From: Flavobacterium sp. IMCC34852
GTDB lineage: Bacteria > Bacteroidota > Bacteroidia > Flavobacteriales > Flavobacteriaceae
Length of the DNA stretch: 64,000 bases
Assembly (NCBI RefSeq): GCF_030643905.1
Contig: NZ_CP121446.1
Span: 372,001 to 436,000 of the forward strand
Reading direction: 5' to 3'
How positions within the stretch are numbered: the first letter of the stretch is position 1; every line of letters starts with the position of its first letter. Shown one piece after another: positions 45,231 through 54,501 of the stretch. The position numbers and the translations under genes were made by a program. A model generated the notes under the pieces. That model was not told the origin of the DNA, made no database searches, and saw only the letters and a program-made list of their open reading frames with translations.

Positions 45231-45992
45231 ATGTCTGCAGCAAAAAACATCAATATAACCCTTAAAATTTGGCGTCAAAAAAACGCTAAAGCGAAAGGTC
45301 AAATAGAAACTTATAAATTAGATAACGTTTCTACTGCCAGTTCATTTTTGGAAATGTTAGACCAATTGAACGAGCAATTAATCAATGAGAAAAAAGAACC
45401 CGTAGCTTTCGACCATGATTGTCGCGAAGGTATTTGCGGAATGTGTTCTTTATACATCAACGGTCGCGCACACGGACCGGATACCGGAACTACGACTTGT
45501 CAGTTGCACATGCGTAAATTCAACGATGGCGACACCATTTACATTGAACCATGGAGAAGTAAAGCTTTCCCGGTGGTAAAAGATTTAGTGGTAGATCGTA
45601 GTGCCTTCGACAGAATCCAACAAGCCGGTGGTTTCGTTTCGGTAAATACTTCCGGAAGAACCATTGACGCTAACGCAACTCCGGTGCCAAAACACGACGC
45701 GGACAGAGCTTTTGAAGCGGCTGCTTGTATCGGTTGTGGCGCTTGTGTGGCTACTTGTAAAAACGGTTCGGCCATGTTGTTTGTAGGCGCCAAAGTGTCG
45801 CAATACGCATTGTTACCGCAAGGAAAAGTAGAAGCTACGCAACGCGTTCTAAACATGGTACGTCAAATGGACGAAGAAGGATTCGGAAACTGTACCAACA
45901 CCGGTGCTTGTGAAGTAGAATGTCCAAAAGGCATTTCTTTGGAAAACATTGCTCGCATGAACCGCGAATACTTAAAAGCAAGTTTGAAGTAA
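45231..45992 (+). CDS. sdhB: Succinate dehydrogenase / fumarate reductase iron-sulphur subunit
   Basis: The 253-residue subunit carries electrons from FAD to haem. Three clusters are marked: the plant-type [2Fe-2S] site with CREGICGMC and a later Cys in GTTTCQ, and the two ferredoxin-type sites [11 protein letters not shown] and [15 protein letters not shown]. All required cysteines are present. Last gene of sdhCAB, followed by a strong terminator. Confidence 0.97.
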   Translation: MSAAKNINITLKIWRQKNAKAKGQIETYKLDNVSTASSFLEMLDQLNEQLINEKKEPVAFDHDCREGICGMCSLYINGRAHGPDTGTTTCQLHMRKFNDGDTIYIEPWRSKAFPVVKDLVVDRSAFDRIQQAGGFVSVNTSGRTIDANATPVPKHDADRAFEAAACIGCGACVATCKNGSAMLFVGAKVSQYALLPQGKVEATQRVLNMVRQMDEEGFGNCTNTGACEVECPKGISLENIARMNREYLKASLK

Positions 45993-46012
45993 TTCAACTA
46001 TATAAAAATAAG

Positions 46013-46045
46013 AAACGCATTCATTGATTTGGATGCGTTTTTTTA
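46013..46045 (+). terminator. Intrinsic terminator of sdhCAB
   Basis: AAACGCATTC (46013-46022) pairs with GGATGCGTTT (46031-46040) with one wobble, followed by a T-run. Confidence 0.8.
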
Positions 46046-46105
46046 TGGCGTTCCCCTTCGGGTCAGGCTGTCCGCAGTACACGGTACTTGCTCCCATCCT
46101 TAACG
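46046..46105. repeat. Probable extragenic repeat
   Basis: The GC-rich stretch GGCGTTCCCCTTCGGGTCAG continuing to CTCCCATCCTTAACGC is unlike the surrounding AT-rich DNA and resembles a dispersed intergenic element I associate with Flavobacterium genomes. It sits between a terminator and the next gene. Confidence 0.45.
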
Positions 46106-46125
46106 CAAACTTTGCTGAAAAGATG

Positions 46126-46133
46126 TATATTTG
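46126..46133 (+). promoter_or_regulatory. -7 element of the exo/endonuclease/phosphatase gene
   Basis: TATATTTG, full TAnnTTTG match, 18 bases before ATG 46152. No TTG at proper spacing. Confidence 0.4.
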
Positions 46134-46151
46134 ATACAAACAATATCTAGT

Positions 46152-46988
46152 ATGAAAACCTATTTAACCGGCTTGCTTTTGCTGCTTGTTTTTGCCAACA
46201 CAATTTCAGCACAAAAACTCAAGCTAATGACTTATAACATCCGATTAGATATCGCTTCCGACGGTGAAAATGCTTGGCCAAACCGCAAAGATTATTGGGC
46301 ATCTCAAGTAACTTTTTACACTCCGGATATTTTAGGGATACAAGAAGCTTTACCACATCAAGTCACCGATATCAAAACCTTATTGCCGGATTACCATTAT
46401 GTAGGCATCGGCAGAGATGGCATTGGCAAAGGCGAATCTTCCAATATTTTTTATAAAAAAGACCGATTCAAAGTCCTGCAGGAAAACACCTTTTGGCTTT
46501 CGGAAACTCCTGATAAAATCTCCAAAGGTTGGGACGCCGCGCTTAACCGCGTTTGTACTTATGCACTGTTCAAAGACCATAAAACCAAACAAACCTTTTG
46601 GGTTTTCAATACCCATTTAGACCATATGGGCGAATTGGCGAGAACCAATTCCATTCTTTTAATTCTGTCCAAAATCAGAGAACTAAATCCTAAAAACTAT
46701 CCGGTGTTTTTGATGGGCGACTTCAATTCGGAACCTAATGAAGAGCGAATCATCAACTTGAAAAAAGAAATGCTCGATAGTAAAGATATCACCCAAGAAA
46801 AACCTTTTGGCCCAAGCGGTACATTTAATGGGTTCAAACACAACGAAGCCGTTACCAAACGCATCGATTATATCTTTTTATCCAAAGACAATCCGTTTAA
46901 AGTTGTCAAATACGGAATTTTGAGTGATTCGAAAGACCTAAAATATCCTTCAGATCATTTACCGGTTTATATTGAACTTAAAATTTAA
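46152..46988 (+). CDS. Exported endonuclease/exonuclease/phosphatase-family protein
   Basis: The start at 46152 gives a signal peptide (MKTYLTGLLLLLVFANTISAQ). The 278-residue protein has the EEP fold motifs in order: LMTYNIRLDI, the metal-binding glutamate in ILGIQEALPHQV, VFNTHLDHMGE, FLMGDFNSEPNE, and the final IDYIF and SDHLPVY. The family covers DNases, sphingomyelinases and inositol phosphatases; in Bacteroidota exported members next to glycan enzymes are common. Here it precedes a GH92 mannosidase with its own promoter, so a shared role in glycan or phosphate scavenging is possible but inferred. Confidence 0.88.
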   Translation: MKTYLTGLLLLLVFANTISAQKLKLMTYNIRLDIASDGENAWPNRKDYWASQVTFYTPDILGIQEALPHQVTDIKTLLPDYHYVGIGRDGIGKGESSNIFYKKDRFKVLQENTFWLSETPDKISKGWDAALNRVCTYALFKDHKTKQTFWVFNTHLDHMGELARTNSILLILSKIRELNPKNYPVFLMGDFNSEPNEERIINLKKEMLDSKDITQEKPFGPSGTFNGFKHNEAVTKRIDYIFLSKDNPFKVVKYGILSDSKDLKYPSDHLPVYIELKI

Positions 46989-47001
46989 TCAAAGCATTTT
47001 C

Positions 47002-47009
47002 TATCTTTG
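47002..47009 (+). promoter_or_regulatory. -7 element of the GH92 gene
   Basis: TATCTTTG, full TAnnTTTG match, 20 bases before ATG 47030; no TTG at suitable distance. Confidence 0.45.
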
Positions 47010-47029
47010 GCATAACAACAACAAACATT

Positions 47030-49864
47030 ATGAGACTTCAGCTAACCAATCTTTTTTTACTGCTTACGCTTTCCGCTTTAGGACAAAATCTCCACCAACA
47101 CGTTAATCCCATGATTGGCACCGGTGGTCACGGTCATACGTATCCCGGCGCTACAGTACCATTCGGAATGGTGCAATTGTCACCCGATACCCGAATCGAC
47201 GGCAGTTGGGACGGATGTTCAGGCTATCATTACGACGACACTACTATCTATGGTTTTTCACATACTCATTTAAACGGAACCGGTTGCACTGATTATGGCG
47301 ACATCATGTTGATGCCAACCATGGGCAACCCAATGTTGAGCCCAAAAGACTACAGCTCCACCTTTTCACACGCCAACGAAAAAGCTTCGGCCGGATTTTA
47401 TTCGGTTAAACTCGACAAACACAACATCGCCGTAGCTTTGACTGCTTCTACAAGGGTTGGTTTTCACCAATATACTTTCAATACTGCCGGCCAAGCCAAT
47501 ATCATTTTGGATTTAAACCACCGCGATAAATTGTTGCAAGGAGAAGTGCGAATCATCAATGCGAAAACCATCGAAATTCTCAGAAGAAGCGAAGCTTGGG
47601 CGAAAGACCAATACGTTTTTGCCCGAATTGAATTCAGCCAACCGATGCAAATCAATAAAATCAGAAGTAATAACTCAGCTCAAGCTGCTGCTACTGACAA
47701 AGTATTTAAAGGAACGCAATTGGCCTTAAGTTTTTCTAAAAAAGTGAGTAAAGGTGATAAAATTTGGGTCAAAGTCGCTTTGTCACCAACGGGTTACGAA
47801 GGCGCCAAACTCAATATGAGCGAAATTCCGGGTTGGGATTTTAGTAAAGTTCAAAAAGCCGCTGAGCAACTTTGGGACCAACAATTAGCCAAAATAGAAA
47901 TCACCGAAACCAATAAAGACAGGCTGAGCATTTTCTACACCGCTTTGTACCATACGATGGCACAGCCAAATATCGCGCAAGACATCGACGGCAAATACCG
48001 CGGTCGCGACAATCAAATTCATAAAGCCGAAGGGTTTGATTACTATTCGGTGTTCTCTCTTTGGGATACCTTCCGCGGCGCGCATCCTTTGTATACTTTA
48101 ATCGAAAAGAAACGCACCGTTGATTTCATCAATACTTTTTTGAAACAATACGAGCAAGGCGGCAGATTACCGGTTTGGGAATTGGCGTCGAATGAAACGG
48201 ATTGTATGATTGGATATCATTCTGTTTCGGTAATGGCTGATGCAATGGCCAAAGGCTTGACCGGTTTTGATTACGAAAAGGCTTTTGAAGCGGCCAAACA
48301 TTCGGCTATGTTAGACCACCTAGGATTAGCAGCCTATAAAAATCAAGGTTTTATTTCGATGGATGACGAACACGAAAGCGTTTCCAAAACCGTGGAATAT
48401 GCCTATGACGATTGGTGTATTGCGCAAATGGCGATGATTTTAAACAAAAAAGACGAGTACGATTACTTCATGAAACGTTCCCAAAGTTGGAAAAATGTCT
48501 TCGATTGGACTAGCGGTTTTATGCGACCTAAGAAAAACGGCGGTTGGGACAAACCTTTTGACCCACGCGAAATCAACAACAATTTCACTGAGGGCAACAG
48601 TTGGCAATATTCGTTTTTTGTACCACAAGATATTCCCGGTATGATAGAAGCTTACGGCGGAGCCGACAAATTTGAAGCCAAACTAGACGAAATGTTTAAT
48701 AGCGAAAGCAAAACTACCGGTCGAGAGCAAGTTGATGTTACCGGTTTGATTGGTCAATATGCACATGGAAATGAACCCAGTCATCACATGACTTATTTGT
48801 ACAATTACATTGGTAAACCTGAAAAAACCCAAGCCAAAGTGCATTATATTCTAAACGAATTTTACAAAAACACCCCCGACGGGTTGATTGGCAATGAAGA
48901 TTGCGGTCAAATGAGCGCTTGGTATGTGTTGAGTTCGATGGGAATGTATTCGGTTACGCCGGGGATGGCCAAATGGGATGAAACCAAACCTCTTTTCAAC
49001 AATGTGAAAATCAATTTTGAAGACGGAACCTCAGCAATGCTTACGGAGACTTCAAACAAATCAAGGCTGGGAATTACTCAAACAAAATCTAATTGGATTA
49101 AACCATTGAGCAGTCCGAGTATTGTTCCAGTTCCTATTATTTTGGCGAAAAGCAAGTCATTTAAAGATTCTTTAGACATCGACTTTGATCATCCGCATCC
49201 GGATCATCTTGGTGCTTATTCTTATAGAATTGTTTACAATAATGAAAAAGGAGTCCCTTTTAAACAATACCAAGGAGAAAAAATTACCTTGAAAGAAACG
49301 GCTACCGTAGAAGTAAGATTTGCCGAAATGATTGACAATAAACCTTTTAGGAGCCAAATTATTTCGGGCAATTTCTTCAAAAAACCCAACAATTACACCA
49401 TCGACATTAAATCAACCTACAACCCGCAATACCATGCCGGCGGTCCGGATGGTTTATTAGATGGGATTAACGGTACGACCAACTGGCGCAAAGGCGATTG
49501 GCAAGGTTACCAAACTCAAGATTTTGAAGCGGTGATTGACATGCAAAAAGAGCAATCCGTGAGTGAATTTCACAGTACTTTTCTGCAAGACCAACGTTCT
49601 TGGATTTTGATGCCTACCAAAGTGGAATACTATGTTTCCTCCGACAATGTCAACTTTACTTTGGCCGGAACCGTGGATAACGACGTTGATCCAAAAACCG
49701 ATGACAATCAGATAAAAGATTTCAGCCTAACTGCTTCAAAAGTACTCAAAGGACGATATGTAAAAGTAAAAGCCTACAATTACGGCAAACTCCCGGAATG
49801 GCATTTAGGTTATCCTTATAATGGTGATGCTTTTGTCTTTATTGATGAAATCACCATTAAGTAA
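47030..49864 (+). CDS. GH92-family alpha-mannosidase with C-terminal F5/8-type domain
   Basis: The 944-residue exported enzyme (signal peptide ending ALGQ) should trim alpha-linked mannose from glycans in the periplasm or at the surface. GH92 motifs include VNPMIGTGGHGHTYPGA, PFGMVQLSPDT, YSVFSLWDTFRGAHPLYTL, NETDCMIGYHSVSVM, GNEPSHHMTYLYN and the catalytic-region NEDCGQMSAWYVLSSMG. A C-terminal discoidin (F5/8 type C) carbohydrate-binding module follows from about residue 800 (GLLDGINGTTNWRKGDWQGY to FVFIDEITI). No SusC/SusD pair is nearby, so this is not a classic polysaccharide utilisation locus. Confidence 0.93.
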   Translation: MRLQLTNLFLLLTLSALGQNLHQHVNPMIGTGGHGHTYPGATVPFGMVQLSPDTRIDGSWDGCSGYHYDDTTIYGFSHTHLNGTGCTDYGDIMLMPTMGNPMLSPKDYSSTFSHANEKASAGFYSVKLDKHNIAVALTASTRVGFHQYTFNTAGQANIILDLNHRDKLLQGEVRIINAKTIEILRRSEAWAKDQYVFARIEFSQPMQINKIRSNNSAQAAATDKVFKGTQLALSFSKKVSKGDKIWVKVALSPTGYEGAKLNMSEIPGWDFSKVQKAAEQLWDQQLAKIEITETNKDRLSIFYTALYHTMAQPNIAQDIDGKYRGRDNQIHKAEGFDYYSVFSLWDTFRGAHPLYTLIEKKRTVDFINTFLKQYEQGGRLPVWELASNETDCMIGYHSVSVMADAMAKGLTGFDYEKAFEAAKHSAMLDHLGLAAYKNQGFISMDDEHESVSKTVEYAYDDWCIAQMAMILNKKDEYDYFMKRSQSWKNVFDWTSGFMRPKKNGGWDKPFDPREINNNFTEGNSWQYSFFVPQDIPGMIEAYGGADKFEAKLDEMFNSESKTTGREQVDVTGLIGQYAHGNEPSHHMTYLYNYIGKPEKTQAKVHYILNEFYKNTPDGLIGNEDCGQMSAWYVLSSMGMYSVTPGMAKWDETKPLFNNVKINFEDGTSAMLTETSNKSRLGITQTKSNWIKPLSSPSIVPVPIILAKSKSFKDSLDIDFDHPHPDHLGAYSYRIVYNNEKGVPFKQYQGEKITLKETATVEVRFAEMIDNKPFRSQIISGNFFKKPNNYTIDIKSTYNPQYHAGGPDGLLDGINGTTNWRKGDWQGYQTQDFEAVIDMQKEQSVSEFHSTFLQDQRSWILMPTKVEYYVSSDNVNFTLAGTVDNDVDPKTDDNQIKDFSLTASKVLKGRYVKVKAYNYGKLPEWHLGYPYNGDAFVFIDEITIK

Positions 49865-49873
49865 ATAGGCAAA

Positions 49874-49942
49874 AGGCAATAGCCATAAGTAGCTAAAATT
49901 TAAAAATAAAATTATTTTATTAATCACTAATGGCTATTGCCT
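49874..49942. repeat. 13-bp inverted repeat with nested hairpin
   Basis: AGGCAATAGCCAT (49874-49886) is the exact inverse of ATGGCTATTGCCT (49930-49942). The 43-base AT-rich interior has its own AATAAAA/TTTTATT hairpin. It fills the gap between the GH92 and nitrilase genes. No T-run follows, so it is not an ordinary terminator. Confidence 0.8.
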
Positions 49943-49953
49943 AATGTCTTAAA

Positions 49954-50733
49954 ATGAAAGTCGCGCTAATCCAAACCCACTTAACTTGGGAAAACCCAAC
50001 GGAGAACCGAAGCCATTTGGCCCAAAAAATTACGGGTTTTATGGAAGAGGTTGATTTGATTGTACTGCCCGAAATGTTTTCATCTGGATTTACCATGAAT
50101 CCTAAAATAGTTGCAGAAACGATGCAAGGTGAGACGATATCGTGGCTCCAACATTTGGCGAAAGCCAAAAACTGTGCAATCACAGGAAGTTTAGTAATAG
50201 CAGAAAACGGTAATTTTTACAATCGGTTGGTATTTGTTTTTCCGAATGGTGACCTCCAAACTTATGACAAAAGACATTTGTTTACTTTGGCCGGAGAAGA
50301 CAAAGTGTATACTGCCGGAACCGAAAAAATACTCATTGAGTACAAAGGATTTAAGATTTGTCCGTTGATTTGTTACGATTTGCGTTTCCCGGTTTTTTCG
50401 AGAAATGTGGAAAATTATGATTTGCTGATTTATGTGGCCAATTGGCCTAAACCACGCATTAATGCTTGGAATATTTTACTTAAAGCCAGAGCCGTAGAAA
50501 ACATGAGTTATGCCATTGGCGTGAATAGAATTGGAATGGACAACAATAATTTGGAATACATTGGCCATTCTCAAGTCGTTGATTTTTTGGGAAATCATTT
50601 GGTAGAACCACAAGAAACCGATGGTGTTTTTATAGTGGAATTAGACCAAGAAAAATTACACGAAACCAGAAGTAAATTGGCTTTTTTAAACGACCGAGAT
50701 TTTTTTAATATAACACCACAAAGTAAAAAGTAG
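49954..50733 (+). CDS. Nitrilase-superfamily amidohydrolase (omega-amidase/YafV-like)
   Basis: The 259-residue cytosolic protein has the Glu-Lys-Cys triad: E40 (IVLPEMFSSGF), K106 (TYDKRHLF) and C140 (PLICYDLRFP). The overall length and the YDLRFPVFSR and NWPKPRINAWNILLKARAVEN motifs fit the YafV/NIT2-like omega-amidases, which hydrolyse alpha-keto acid omega-amides such as 2-oxoglutaramate or 2-oxosuccinamate in metabolite repair or methionine salvage. The exact substrate is inferred. Transcribed alone, after a structured intergenic repeat. Confidence 0.9.
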   Translation: MKVALIQTHLTWENPTENRSHLAQKITGFMEEVDLIVLPEMFSSGFTMNPKIVAETMQGETISWLQHLAKAKNCAITGSLVIAENGNFYNRLVFVFPNGDLQTYDKRHLFTLAGEDKVYTAGTEKILIEYKGFKICPLICYDLRFPVFSRNVENYDLLIYVANWPKPRINAWNILLKARAVENMSYAIGVNRIGMDNNNLEYIGHSQVVDFLGNHLVEPQETDGVFIVELDQEKLHETRSKLAFLNDRDFFNITPQSKK

Positions 50734-50828
50734 GATTTTGATATTTATACTAAAGTTTTTATTTTCGTAAAAAACAGATTACTAAGTAGTCAAATACTTT
50801 AGGAAATCTATGAACAGAAGCTTTGATT

Positions 50829-51617
50829 ATGGAAAACAATGTATGTTGTAATTGTGCGAACACAAATGTGGAAAATTATTGTGCTGTATGCGGTCAAAAA
50901 AAGTACCGAAGAATTGACAGCAAATATCTTGTCGAAGAGCTTCAATATACCTTTCTTCATGTGAACAAAGGTTTTTTATATACCATTAAAAGTATCATAA
51001 AAAATCCCGGAAAAACGGCTAAAGATTTTCTGGACGGTCACAGGGTAAATCATTATAAACCAATTTTATTAGCTTTTTTATTAGCGGGTATCTCTTCGTT
51101 TATATCTTTAAAGATTTTGGATTTTGAGAAGATTATGATGAGTAGTTACAGCAGTCCAAACCCAGAAGCTTCTAAACAATTCATGAGAGATTATTCGACC
51201 TTTGTGTCAAACTACAATTCTTTCTTAATGATGCTATTTATCCCTATAGTAGCGTTATTTACAAAATTGGTTTTTAACAGTAAAAAGCATAATTATTACG
51301 AACATGTAATCATGAATACCTTTGGTCAATCGGCCTATCTGTTGTTAATGATCTTTGTTTTTTATCCTATCTTTTATTTTTTAAAAGATGATCCCGGCGC
51401 CATTATTTCGTTGTCGTTTGTATCGTATCTTTTTGTACCGCTACTGATGTTTTGGTTTTACAAGAATGTTTATAACGAAATGAGTACAGGCTCAATAATT
51501 GTTAGGATTTTAGCCATTGTAGGATTAGGCATTGTAGTTTTTTTCGTCTTAATCTTAATTATTGTAGTTTTTATGATTGCTATAAATGGTCCGCAAGCAT
51601 TTATACAACAACGATGA
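50829..51617 (+). CDS. DUF3667 membrane protein with N-terminal zinc ribbon
   Basis: The 262-residue protein starts at ATG 50829 (a TTG six bases upstream is less likely). The N-terminus carries two CxxC-like pairs (CCNCANTNVENYCAVCGQK) forming a zinc ribbon, then the conserved DUF3667 segment FLHVNKGFLYTIKSIIKNPG with NPGKTAKDFLDGHRVNHYKP, and four to five membrane helices. Function of the family is unknown. It converges with the Ig-like lipoprotein gene with only one base between stop codons. Confidence 0.85.
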   Translation: MENNVCCNCANTNVENYCAVCGQKKYRRIDSKYLVEELQYTFLHVNKGFLYTIKSIIKNPGKTAKDFLDGHRVNHYKPILLAFLLAGISSFISLKILDFEKIMMSSYSSPNPEASKQFMRDYSTFVSNYNSFLMMLFIPIVALFTKLVFNSKKHNYYEHVIMNTFGQSAYLLLMIFVFYPIFYFLKDDPGAIISLSFVSYLFVPLLMFWFYKNVYNEMSTGSIIVRILAIVGLGIVVFFVLILIIVVFMIAINGPQAFIQQR

Positions 51618-51618
51618 T

Positions 51619-53217
51619 TTACTTAATTACAGAAAGGCTAAACGGCTGTTCGACATCCCAATTGGCACGCACATCAATTTCTTTGGGAAAATAAATGACT
51701 TCTTCGGTTTGGCGTTTTTCCATATAACTTCCGGTGTCCCAAACCTTGTTTTTGTTGTCGTCGTAAATAATGCGTAAAGTGTATAAAGCCGGTTCTATCG
51801 CATCAAAATTAATAGTTGCCGTTTCCGTGAATTCGGAATATTTTACTTTTCCTTCCTTATCCGTCAGTTGTACAATTACCGGAAACTTCTTGACATTTTC
51901 TAAAACAACCCTTAAATTTCCGTAATCCGAAAGGTTTTTAGTGTTGATTTTATAAGATAATGTATCGTTTTTATGATCGTAAAAATCAATCAAAGCGCCC
52001 GGCATGGCTTTAATGGTATATCTTTCCAAAGGTTCTTTTTTGAAATCTAAATAAAACTTTTGATTGAATTCATCATATTCAGTCGTGAAATCCACTGCCA
52101 CAGAATCTTTATTAATGATGCTTATTTTTGATTGGTCAAATTGCACTAAAGGAATTGAACTGCTCATCGAAAATCGTTCGCGTAAGGGTAAACTACCGTT
52201 AAAATCCGGATTTATGGTAAGTGTATCGGCTTTGGCTGCGTTTATTTTAACGATAAAATCTTGTTTAAAACTGTCTTTCTCAACATTGAGCTGAAGCGAA
52301 TCTGCTTTTACAGGTTTGAACCAAATTTGCAACGAGTCTTTTTTGGGCATTTGGGTAACCAAAGTCGGAATGGTTTCAGCACCGTTCTTGAGCGTTGCTT
52401 TGGTATTTCTCGGTTGTCCTTCGTAACCCATTAGCAATCTGCTTTTGGCGGCTAGTGAAGGTTTAAGAGCTTTAAATGGTAAAACTTCTTTAAACAATTC
52501 GACTTCAAAAATGGTATCATTCGGAATGGTGATGTATTGCTTTTGAAAACCTATTTTATCTGACTTCGGATTGTATTTGTTATTGCCATTGTCTTTCAAG
52601 GCGACCAAAAGATACTTTCCTGATTTTAAGTTTTCCAATTTAACCACTTCCAAACTGTCCAACGTATTGGTGATGTATCTCGGTGTTTCTTTATAAATGG
52701 TGGAATCGTTAAATTGCTCATTGATTTCATACAACATCACCGAGACAAAGTTGTCTGTTTTTTTCTCTAAAGCATCTTTTACCTTAACACTTAATGCCAA
52801 AGAATCGATAAAACTTCCGGTTGAAAAAACATATTTGAATTGCGAATAGGGATTGCCTTCGTTGTTGTCTTCTATGCTTTGGCCAAAATTAAAACTGTAA
52901 GTGGTATTGGGCTGCAGCGTATCTTTTATTTTAATCGTGAGTGTTTTACTCGCGGTATAAGGTAAAATCTCCGGCTGATTTTTCATTGGTGGAGAAATAA
53001 TCAACTGTTTGTTGGCGTTTTTTAGCTTTACATATTCGTCAAAAACCAATTTGATTTCCTTGCCGTTAAAATTGGTCGAGAAATTTTTGGGTAAACTCGA
53101 CTTTAACACCGGTGCAATTGAGTCTTTATCGCCGCCGGTAATTGAGCCGCGTTTGGCACAACCAATAATTACGAGTAGCAACAGTAAAGAAAAATATTTG
53201 AAGTTATATTTTGGCAT
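51619..53217 (-). CDS. Ig-like domain lipoprotein
   Basis: The start at 53217 gives MPKYNFKYFSLLLLLVIIGC, a lipoprotein signal with lipobox IIGC; a 10-codon upstream extension is unsupported. The 532-residue mature protein begins with AKRGSITGGDKDSIAPVLKSS and an Ig-like (Big_5/SbsA-like) domain of about 100 residues (NFNGKEIKLVFDEYVKLKNAN, NTTYSFNFGQSIEDNNEGN), followed by repeated beta-sandwich stretches ending with DNKNKVWDTGSYMEKRQTEEV. This is a common surface or periplasmic lipoprotein of Flavobacteriia; its role is unknown. Confidence 0.82.
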   Translation of the reverse strand: MPKYNFKYFSLLLLLVIIGCAKRGSITGGDKDSIAPVLKSSLPKNFSTNFNGKEIKLVFDEYVKLKNANKQLIISPPMKNQPEILPYTASKTLTIKIKDTLQPNTTYSFNFGQSIEDNNEGNPYSQFKYVFSTGSFIDSLALSVKVKDALEKKTDNFVSVMLYEINEQFNDSTIYKETPRYITNTLDSLEVVKLENLKSGKYLLVALKDNGNNKYNPKSDKIGFQKQYITIPNDTIFEVELFKEVLPFKALKPSLAAKSRLLMGYEGQPRNTKATLKNGAETIPTLVTQMPKKDSLQIWFKPVKADSLQLNVEKDSFKQDFIVKINAAKADTLTINPDFNGSLPLRERFSMSSSIPLVQFDQSKISIINKDSVAVDFTTEYDEFNQKFYLDFKKEPLERYTIKAMPGALIDFYDHKNDTLSYKINTKNLSDYGNLRVVLENVKKFPVIVQLTDKEGKVKYSEFTETATINFDAIEPALYTLRIIYDDNKNKVWDTGSYMEKRQTEEVIYFPKEIDVRANWDVEQPFSLSVIK

Positions 53218-53334
53218 AAAGCATTTTTTCAAAGCACAAAATAACAATTATATTTAGTGTGAATGAAATGTTTTAGCCGAAACTTAACAAATTGAATAGT
53301 ATTGGTTCCTAATCGTATTTCTTTTCCTTTGAAA

Positions 53335-53658
53335 TTAATTTGACAGCACTATAATATACATGCCGGAAAGAACGGCAATTACAGATAAAGGATAAACTAT
53401 CGTCTTAATTACTGAGAAGTTTCTTTTTTTGATGTTGGTAATGTCTTTTATAGGAACTTGTTTTTCCTCAAATTTTTCATTCACCAGTATAGTACTGTCT
53501 TTGATACCATGGAAAACCACTTTAGCGTATTTATGGTTCCGTTCAATCTTGTAGGTTTTACCTACTTCCATCTTTGACGGATCATTGTCCATTGCTTTAT
53601 AACTGAAACAACTTTGTAACGAAACAAGCATAGCGAGTAATAAAAAGATTTTTTTCAT
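53335..53658 (-). CDS. Small lipoprotein with C-terminal membrane segment
   Basis: Start at 53658 (MKKIFLLLAMLVSLQSC, lipobox LQSC, with an alternative ATG two codons upstream) gives 107 residues. The middle (VGKTYKIERNHKYAKVVFHG, DSTILVNEKFEEKQVPIKDI) looks like a small beta-barrel or stress-type domain, and residues about 84-104 are a hydrophobic helix (TIVYPLSVIAVLSGMYIIV). Having both a lipid anchor and a transmembrane helix is unusual. I do not recognise the family. Confidence 0.65.
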   Translation of the reverse strand: MKKIFLLLAMLVSLQSCFSYKAMDNDPSKMEVGKTYKIERNHKYAKVVFHGIKDSTILVNEKFEEKQVPIKDITNIKKRNFSVIKTIVYPLSVIAVLSGMYIIVLSN

Positions 53659-53729
53659 AAACACTTTATTTAAAGGTTAATCTGACACGAATATAAGAAA
53701 ATATATGTGTTTCTTACAATTTATATAAA

Positions 53730-54413
53730 TTAACTATGCGCCATCGCCATACAGACTATGCTGATTTTGGCATTGGGGATTTTGAGCAATTCTCTACTGC
53801 AAGCTTCTAGGGTTGAACCGGTTGTCATTACATCGTCTATGAGCAAAAAATGTTTGTCGTGGTGGTTTTCGGAAAAAGTAACCTCGAATATGGTCTTGTT
53901 GATATCAGCTCTGCCCAAAAGCGACTTTTTGGTTTGGGTTTTGGTGTACAATTTTCGTTGCAAAACGCTTTCCTCATAAGGAATGTTTAAATTTTGTGCC
54001 AATGATTTGCCGAAAGTCGTCACCTGATTGTAACCGCGTTCGCGAAACCTTCTTTTGTGCAGCGGAACCGGAATGATGTAGTCGATATTTTTCATCGGTT
54101 GCAAATCTTTTAATTCGGAAGCATACCAGTCGCCTACGATTGTCCCGATTTCTTGATTGCCTTTGTATTTTAGTTGGTGCATCATTTCCTGAACAATCCC
54201 TTTTTTGTGGAAATAAAACAACGCTGCGCCAAACTCGAGCGGAATTCTACCATAGAGCTTTTGGAAAATTTCATTCTCTTTTATATTGTGGTGGTTGGTG
54301 AGCGGAATTTCGTGTCGGCACTGCGTACAAATCACCTTTTCATCGCTTAGCAAAATAGCGTGACAACCGGCGCACGACTTCGGAAAAAATAAATTGACCA
54401 AGTGATTCCACAT
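53730..54413 (-). CDS. ComF-family phosphoribosyltransferase
   Basis: The 227-residue protein has an N-terminal four-cysteine zinc motif (CAGC, then CTQC in ICTQCRHEIPL) and a type I phosphoribosyltransferase domain with the PRPP-binding FLLIDDVMTTGSTLEA and the HKRRFRERGYNQ segment that is diagnostic for ComF. ComF proteins take part in DNA uptake in naturally competent bacteria, though many species carry them for unknown reasons. It stands alone here between envelope genes. Confidence 0.9.
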   Translation of the reverse strand: MWNHLVNLFFPKSCAGCHAILLSDEKVICTQCRHEIPLTNHHNIKENEIFQKLYGRIPLEFGAALFYFHKKGIVQEMMHQLKYKGNQEIGTIVGDWYASELKDLQPMKNIDYIIPVPLHKRRFRERGYNQVTTFGKSLAQNLNIPYEESVLQRKLYTKTQTKKSLLGRADINKTIFEVTFSENHHDKHFLLIDDVMTTGSTLEACSRELLKIPNAKISIVCMAMAHS

Positions 54414-54501
54414 AAAAAAGTAATTTTCTTACGTAAAATTATTATATTTGAATGGAATCTTATCTCTTTTTATTAAAATAATATTAAAAAATTAATTAAA
54501 A

